The notes beneath the pieces were generated by a model that worked only from the letters and a program-made list of their open reading frames with translations, was not told the DNA's origin and made no database searches. A DNA stretch of 29,385 bases from Burkholderia sp. (GTDB taxonomy: Bacteria > Pseudomonadota > Gammaproteobacteria > Burkholderiales > Burkholderiaceae). How positions within the stretch are numbered: the stretch's first letter is position 1; each line of letters opens with the position of its first letter. The position numbers and the translations under genes are program-made. Positions 24,901-29,385 of this stretch are shown here, piece after piece. The DNA lies in NCBI GenBank assembly GCA_030151225.1, contig JASLEG010000324.1, positions 1 to 29,385 of the forward strand, written 5' to 3'.

Positions 24901-26262
24901 TTAGGCTCCGGCTCCGGGCCGCGGAATGTGCCGCCGCACGACGGCCAGCGACACGCCCACCACGGCCATCGCCGCGCCGAGCATCGCCAGATACCCGGCG
25001 CCGCCGGTGGTGCTGATCACGGCCGCGCCGGCGAAGGCGCTCGCGATCGCGCCAAGCCGCCCCACGGCGAGCGCCATGGCGGTGCCGGTGGCGCGCACGC
25101 CGGTCGGATACACGTGGGCGCACAGCGCGTACATCGTGGACTGCACCGCGTTGACGAACAGCCCGTGCAGCGCGAGCCCGACCATCAGCAGGCCGGTGTG
25201 CTGCAGCCCCGCGCCGAGGGTCCACCACGCGCTGAGCGCGCCGCCCGCGCAGCAGGCGAGCAGCGGCCCGCGCGAGCCGAAGCGCGCGATCGCCACGGCG
25301 CAGAGCAGCGCGCCGAACACGCCGCCGAGGTTGTAGGCGGTCAGCCCGTCGCCGGCCAGCGCGGCCGACAGGCCCTCGCCCGCGAGCATCGCCGGCAGCC
25401 AGCTGAAGGCCGCGTACACGGCGAGCAGGCACATGAAGAACGCCGCCCAGATCGCCAGCGAATCGCGGCGGCGGCCGTCGGCCAGCAGCGCGGCGATGCC
25501 GGCGCGGCCCGCGTTGGCGGTGTCGCCCGTCTCGCGGATGTCGGTGAAGTGCGCGGCGGGCGCCATCTGGCGGCCCATGCGCGCGAGCAGCCGCACGAGC
25601 TCGGGCCAGCGCTCGGGGCGCCGCGCGAGAAAGCGCGGCGATTCGGGCAGCGCGACGAACAGCACGACGCCGAGCACGATCGGCAGCACGCCGCCGGCCA
25701 GGAACAGCGGGCGCCAGCCGAAGGCCGGCAGCACCCGCCCCGCGAACACGCCGGCCAGCATGCCGCCCAGCGGCACGCACACGATGGTGGCCGTGATCGC
25801 GAGCGTGCGATGGCGCTGCGGCGTGAATTCCGCGGTGAGGGTGGTGGAGGTGGGCAGCGCGCCGCCGATGCCGATCCCGGCCACGAAGCGCAGCGCGGCG
25901 ATCGCGGCCACGCCGTGCGCGAGGCCGATCGCGCAGGTGGCCGCGCCGAACACCAGCACGCTCGCCACCACCGCCATGCGTCGCCCGAAGCGATCGGCGA
26001 ACAGGCCCGCGCCCGCGCTGCCGATGCCCATGCCGATCAGGCCGGCGGCCACCACCGGCGCGAACGCGGTGCGCGTGAGCTGCCATTCGTGCATCAGCGC
26101 GGGAATCGCGAAGCCGATCAACTGGCCGTCGAAGCCGTCCACCACGATCGACAGCGCCGCCAGCACGACGGCGAAGCGCTGCAGCCGCGCCCAGGGGCCG
26201 TCGTCGAGCAGGTGGCCGATGTCCACGCCCGAGCGCGCGGGCGGGGCGGTCAGGTGATCCAT
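24901..26262 (-). CDS. MFS importer, aromatic acid:H+ symporter (AAHS) family
   Basis: 453 residues from the ATG at 26262, with AAGGAG upstream on the minus strand. The first helix carries VVDGFDGQLIGFAIPAL (Asp42, Asp45), the DGFD motif that defines PcaK/BenK/VanK-type carriers. Loop 2-3 has ADRFGRRMAV, and the middle loop begins ALPESPRFLARR. Such carriers bring benzoates and related aromatic acids across the inner membrane with protons. It is the last gene of the four-gene minus-strand cluster with benzoylformate decarboxylase and an aldehyde dehydrogenase, which supports an aromatic acid substrate such as benzoylformate or mandelate. Confidence 0.92.
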   Translation of the reverse strand: MDHLTAPPARSGVDIGHLLDDGPWARLQRFAVVLAALSIVVDGFDGQLIGFAIPALMHEWQLTRTAFAPVVAAGLIGMGIGSAGAGLFADRFGRRMAVVASVLVFGAATCAIGLAHGVAAIAALRFVAGIGIGGALPTSTTLTAEFTPQRHRTLAITATIVCVPLGGMLAGVFAGRVLPAFGWRPLFLAGGVLPIVLGVVLFVALPESPRFLARRPERWPELVRLLARMGRQMAPAAHFTDIRETGDTANAGRAGIAALLADGRRRDSLAIWAAFFMCLLAVYAAFSWLPAMLAGEGLSAALAGDGLTAYNLGGVFGALLCAVAIARFGSRGPLLACCAGGALSAWWTLGAGLQHTGLLMVGLALHGLFVNAVQSTMYALCAHVYPTGVRATGTAMALAVGRLGAIASAFAGAAVISTTGGAGYLAMLGAAMAVVGVSLAVVRRHIPRPGAGA

Positions 26263-26345
26263 CCGGTGTCTCCTTCGCGCGTGTCGGGCACGCGTTCGTT
26301 CCTCGGTGTCTTTCGTGTTCCCGATGTCGCTCGCCGGTGCGGCGT

Positions 26346-27275
26346 TCAGCGCGGCGGCTGCCCGCGCGCCTCGATCAGCTGCACGAGCCGCAGCAGCGTC
26401 TCGGTGCACGGCACGGCGATGCCGACCTCGCGCGCCGCGTCCACCACCGCGCCGTTGATCGCGTCGATCTCGGTGGGCCGGCCCGCGAGCACGTCCTGCA
26501 GCATCGAGGGCCGATGCGCGCGGTGCCGCGCCAGCGCGCGGCGCACGTTCTCCACCACGTGCGCCGCGTCGGCCGCGATCCCCTTCGCGTTCGCCACGGC
26601 CACCACCTCGGCCACGATGCGCAGTGCGAGCGCCTCGCCGTCGGCGATCCGGGTCAGCTCGCCCACCGTGCACCGAGTGACCGCGCACAGGCTGTTGAGC
26701 GCCGCGTTGAAGGCCACCTTCTCCCAGATGGTGGCCCACAGCGCGTCGTCGGCCGTGCACGCGAGCCCCGCGCCGTCGAGCGCGGCCACCGTGCGCGCGA
26801 GCGCCTCGCCGCGCCTGCCGTCGGCGGTCATCATGCGCACCATGCCGCTGCCGTGCGAGGCGACGTGACCGGGCTCGGCCTTGTCGCCGGGCCAGGTCGT
26901 CACGCCGATCATCACGCTGGCGGGATCGGCGAAGCGCGCCAGGCGCTCCGCATTGCCGAGGCCGTTCTGCAGCGAGAGCAGGGCGGTGCGCGGGCCGATC
27001 GCGCCGCGCGCGGCGTGCAGCGCGGCCTCGGTGTGCATCGTCTTGGTGAACACGATCATCAGCTCGGCCGGCTCGCGCGCCTGCTCGGGCCGCAGCGCGG
27101 CGAGCCCGCGCACGATGCGCGGGCCGGCATCGGTGGCGAGGTGCAGCCCGTCGCGCGCGATCGCGGCCAGATGCGCGTCGTCCACGTCGAGCAGCGTGAC
27201 GCGGTGCCCGGCTTCGGCGAGCAGGCCGCCGAACAGCGAACCCATCGCGCCGGCGCCGAGGATGGCGATGTCCAT
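26346..27275 (-). CDS. 2-dehydropantoate 2-reductase (ketopantoate reductase) family protein
   Basis: 309 residues. The NADP-binding GAGAMG is at 7-12, SLQNGLGN at 101-108, and the catalytic Lys186 with Asn190 and Asn194 lies in WEKVAFNAALNSLCAV. TEIDAINGAVV is the usual C-terminal helix block. The canonical reaction reduces ketopantoate to pantoate for coenzyme A. Its position in an aromatic catabolic operon, 14 bp after the aldehyde dehydrogenase, suggests a paralogue acting on another 2-keto or 2-hydroxy acid, perhaps interconverting a mandelate-like and a benzoylformate-like acid. That is inference. A housekeeping panE is expected elsewhere. Confidence 0.88.
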   Translation of the reverse strand: MDIAILGAGAMGSLFGGLLAEAGHRVTLLDVDDAHLAAIARDGLHLATDAGPRIVRGLAALRPEQAREPAELMIVFTKTMHTEAALHAARGAIGPRTALLSLQNGLGNAERLARFADPASVMIGVTTWPGDKAEPGHVASHGSGMVRMMTADGRRGEALARTVAALDGAGLACTADDALWATIWEKVAFNAALNSLCAVTRCTVGELTRIADGEALALRIVAEVVAVANAKGIAADAAHVVENVRRALARHRAHRPSMLQDVLAGRPTEIDAINGAVVDAAREVGIAVPCTETLLRLVQLIEARGQPPR

Positions 27276-27289
27276 GCAGGGCTCCCGAT

Positions 27290-28741
27290 TCAGAACGGAT
27301 AGTGGCGCGGCGCGGTCTGCAGCGTGAGCCAGCGCAGCTCGGTGAATTCGGCGATGCCGGCCTTGCCGCCGAAGCGCCCGAAGCCGCTCTGCTTGACGCC
27401 GCCGAACGGCATCTGCGCCTCGTCGTGCACGGTCGGGCCGTTGATGTGGCAGATGCCCGACTCGATGCGGCGCGCCACGTTCAGCGCGCGCGCCGTGTCG
27501 CGGCTGAACACGGCCGAGGCGAGGCCGAACGCGTTGTCGTTGGCGCAGGCGATCGCGGCTTCGTCGCCCTGCACGCGCACCACCGGCTTGACCGGGCCGA
27601 ACGATTCCTCGTGATAGATGCGCATCGCGGGCGTGACGTGGTCGAGCACGGTGGCCGGCATCAGCGTGCTGTCGGCGCGGCCGCCGCACACCAGCGTGGC
27701 GCCCCTGGCGAGCGCGTCGTCGATCAGCGCGTTGCAGTGCGCCACGCTGCGCATGTCCACCACCGAGCCGAGTACCACCGGCCCCTCGCGCGGATCGCCG
27801 AGCGGCAGCGCGCGGGCGCGTGCGCCGAACTTGGCCACGAAGGCGTCGGCGAGGCTCGCGTCCACCACGAGGCGCTCGGTGGACATGCAGATCTGCCCGG
27901 AATTCGCGAACGCGCCGAAGATCGCGGCATCCACGGCGGCGTCCAGATCGGCATCGGCCAGCACCACGAAGGGCGCCTTGCCGCCGAGTTCGAGCACGGC
28001 GGGTTTCAGATGCCGCGCGCATTGCTCGGCGATCAGCTTGCCGACGCGCGTCGAGCCCGTGAAGTTCACGCGGCGCACCTGCGGATGCGCGATCATCGCG
28101 GCCACCACGGCGCCCGCGTCGGCCGGCGCATTCGTCACGAAGTTGACGCTGCCGCGCGGCAGGCCCGCTTCCTGGAGCGCCTCCACGATCAGCCCGTGGG
28201 TGGCGGGGCACAGTTCCGAGCCCTTTAGCACCACGGTGTTGCCGCAGGCGAGCGGCAGCGCGATCGCGCGCACGGCGAGGATCACCGGCGCGTTCCACGG
28301 CGCGATGCCGAGCACCACGCCGGCCGGCTGGCGCACGCCCATCGCGAGGCTGCCCGGCACGTCGGAGGGGATCAGCTCGCCGCCGATCTGGGTGGTCATG
28401 GCGGCGGCCTCGAGCAGGCCCTGCGCGGCCAGCTGCACGTTGAAGCGCGCCCACAGCTCGGCCGCGCCGGTCTCGGCGGCCATCGCGGCCACGAAGGCGT
28501 CGGCCTTCGCCTCGAGCGCGGCGGCGGCCTTCATCAGCAGCGCGCGGCGCTCGGTGGGGCCGAGCGCCGCCCAGGCCGGGAAGGCGCGCGCGGCCGCGTC
28601 CACGGCGGCGATCGCGTCGTGTTCCGTGGCGGCCGGCGCGCTCGAGGCCACGCTGCCGTCGAGCGGGTTGCGGCGCTCGAAGGTGGCGCCGTGGCGCGCG
28701 GCGGCGCGCTCGCCATCGATCAGCATCGAAACGGTCTGCAT
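27290..28741 (-). CDS. NAD(P)-dependent aldehyde dehydrogenase (vanillin/salicylaldehyde/benzaldehyde type)
   Basis: 483 residues from an ATG with AAGGAG 8 bases upstream. The catalytic set is complete: Asn150 (APWNAPV), Lys173 (VLKGSE), Glu251 (LELGGKAPF) and Cys285 (FANSGQICMSTERL). The HEESFGPV and PFGGVKQSGFGRFGG blocks are present. The sequence style (short N-terminus, INGPTVHDEAQMPFGG) matches the Vdh/NahF group that oxidises aromatic aldehydes to acids. It lies directly downstream of benzoylformate decarboxylase, whose product is an aromatic aldehyde, so it probably makes benzoate or a substituted benzoate. Confidence 0.92.
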   Translation of the reverse strand: MQTVSMLIDGERAAARHGATFERRNPLDGSVASSAPAATEHDAIAAVDAAARAFPAWAALGPTERRALLMKAAAALEAKADAFVAAMAAETGAAELWARFNVQLAAQGLLEAAAMTTQIGGELIPSDVPGSLAMGVRQPAGVVLGIAPWNAPVILAVRAIALPLACGNTVVLKGSELCPATHGLIVEALQEAGLPRGSVNFVTNAPADAGAVVAAMIAHPQVRRVNFTGSTRVGKLIAEQCARHLKPAVLELGGKAPFVVLADADLDAAVDAAIFGAFANSGQICMSTERLVVDASLADAFVAKFGARARALPLGDPREGPVVLGSVVDMRSVAHCNALIDDALARGATLVCGGRADSTLMPATVLDHVTPAMRIYHEESFGPVKPVVRVQGDEAAIACANDNAFGLASAVFSRDTARALNVARRIESGICHINGPTVHDEAQMPFGGVKQSGFGRFGGKAGIAEFTELRWLTLQTAPRHYPF

Positions 28742-28787
28742 GCTTCGTCTCCTTTTTTGAGGCCACAGGCTAGCCGAACCGCGCGAT

Positions 28788-29385
28788 TCATGCGACGACG
28801 ACCTCCACCAGCGCCGGACCGTCGGCGGCCAGCGCCGTGCGCAGCGCGTCGGCCAGCGCCGCGGCCTGGCTCACGCGCACGCCGCGGCAGCCCATGCCGG
28901 CTGCCAGCGCCACGAAGTCGAGGCCGGGCAGGTCGGTGCCCTGCACCGGGTCGCCGGGGCCGAAGCCGAAGGTCGGCGCGAAGTCCTGCAGCGCCGCGTA
29001 GCGGCCGTTGTTCAGGATCACGAAGGTGACCGGCAGCCGCTCGCGCACCGCGCTGTGGAGCGCCTGCGGCGAATACATCGCCGAGCCGTCGCCGATCACC
29101 GCGATCACGCGCTCGCCGGGGCGCGCCAGCGCCACGCCGACCGCGGCCGGCATGCCGTAGCCGAGGCCGCCGCTGTCCATCGTCAGGAAGCCGCCGGCGC
29201 GTGCGATCGGCAGGTGGGCCTGCAGCGCCGGGCGCGAGCTCGGCGCCTCCTCCACGATCGTGTGGGCCGGGTCGCGCAGCGCCTGCAGCGTCTGCAGCGC
29301 GTAGGCGACCGACATGCGCTTGCCGGCTGCCGGCGGCCGCGCACGCGGCACGGCCGGGCGCGGCGCGGGCAGGGCGCGCTCGGCC
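28788..29385 (-). CDS. mdlC: Benzoylformate decarboxylase-like ThDP enzyme, C-terminal part (5' end outside window)
   Basis: 198 residues are visible and the frame stays open to the window edge, so about the first 330 residues are missing. The thiamine-diphosphate/Mg motif is intact: GDGSAMYSPQALH through VILNNG. The block NNGRYAALQDFA, followed by DLPGLDFVALAAGMGC, is characteristic of benzoylformate decarboxylase rather than acetolactate synthase or pyruvate decarboxylase. The enzyme turns phenylglyoxylate into benzaldehyde and CO2. The catalytic His and Ser residues of the N-terminal and middle domains cannot be checked here. It is the first visible gene of the minus-strand cluster; the aldehyde dehydrogenase starts 46 bp after its stop. 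Confidence 0.8.
   Translation of the reverse strand, partial: AERALPAPRPAVPRARPPAAGKRMSVAYALQTLQALRDPAHTIVEEAPSSRPALQAHLPIARAGGFLTMDSGGLGYGMPAAVGVALARPGERVIAVIGDGSAMYSPQALHSAVRERLPVTFVILNNGRYAALQDFAPTFGFGPGDPVQGTDLPGLDFVALAAGMGCRGVRVSQAAALADALRTALAADGPALVEVVVA

Noticed and set aside
1..29385. tRNA, rRNA, CRISPR, insertion sequence or phage genes
   Set aside because: I saw no cloverleaf-like sequence, no regularly spaced repeats, and no transposase, integrase or terminal inverted repeats with target duplications anywhere in the window.

Overview
The window is about 70% G+C. Nearly all of it is tightly packed coding sequence, with strong codon bias and typical beta-proteobacterial gene content: several LysR regulators, a MarR, a GntR/UTRA, MFS and other secondary carriers, and aromatic-acid catabolism. 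It looks like a Burkholderia-type chromosome or second replicon. That assignment is an inference from gene content and composition. I see no rRNA, tRNA, CRISPR array, transposase or integrase.

Region 1 (1-8224, + strand) is a bacterial alpha-2-macroglobulin operon, syntenic with E. coli yfaA-yfaT-yfaS-yfaQ-yfaP and, as far as I recall, with Pseudomonas mag. It holds the tail of a DUF2138 gene, then DUF1175, a large A2M, DUF2300 and DUF2135. The A2M keeps a GCAEQ thioester motif. By motif reading, the DUF2300 protein is a degenerate penicillin-binding-protein-like domain, followed by a SpoIID-like stretch and a C-terminal HExxH. The DUF1175 protein has an NlpC/P60-like Cys/His pattern. Together they suggest a periplasmic protease-trap and cell-wall surveillance complex. 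I consider this the most interesting system in the window.

Region 2 (8234-12645) has a DHA2 drug-type MFS exporter divergent from a LysR regulator, then a ClC-type chloride channel or antiporter and a MarR regulator on the minus strand. Region 3 (12747-16157, +) has a LysR regulator, a PdxA-family dehydrogenase and an ACS-family MFS importer, a small catabolic cassette of unknown substrate. Region 4 (16178-17371) is a scar-like stretch with an orphan hypothetical gene, a truncated GNAT acetyltransferase and a 64-codon orphan ORF.

Region 5 (17372-20926) is a GntR/UTRA regulator divergent from a fumarase/PcaB-superfamily lyase and an overlapping C4-dicarboxylate-type symporter. Two clean palindromes of the same family (core TGTYCGRACA) lie between the divergent genes and are probably the operators. 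Region 6 (21005-23857) is a LysR regulator divergent from a short-chain dehydrogenase, followed by a class I fructose-bisphosphate aldolase.

Region 7 (23883-24900) has no intact gene. It carries a strong intrinsic terminator that points leftward with no recognised gene feeding it, and frame-broken coding remnants. Region 8 (24901-29385, -) is an aromatic alpha-keto-acid cluster. In transcription order it contains a benzoylformate decarboxylase (cut by the window edge), an aldehyde dehydrogenase, a ketopantoate-reductase-like protein and an AAHS-family aromatic acid importer. This fits conversion of a benzoylformate-like acid to an aldehyde and then to a benzoate-type acid.
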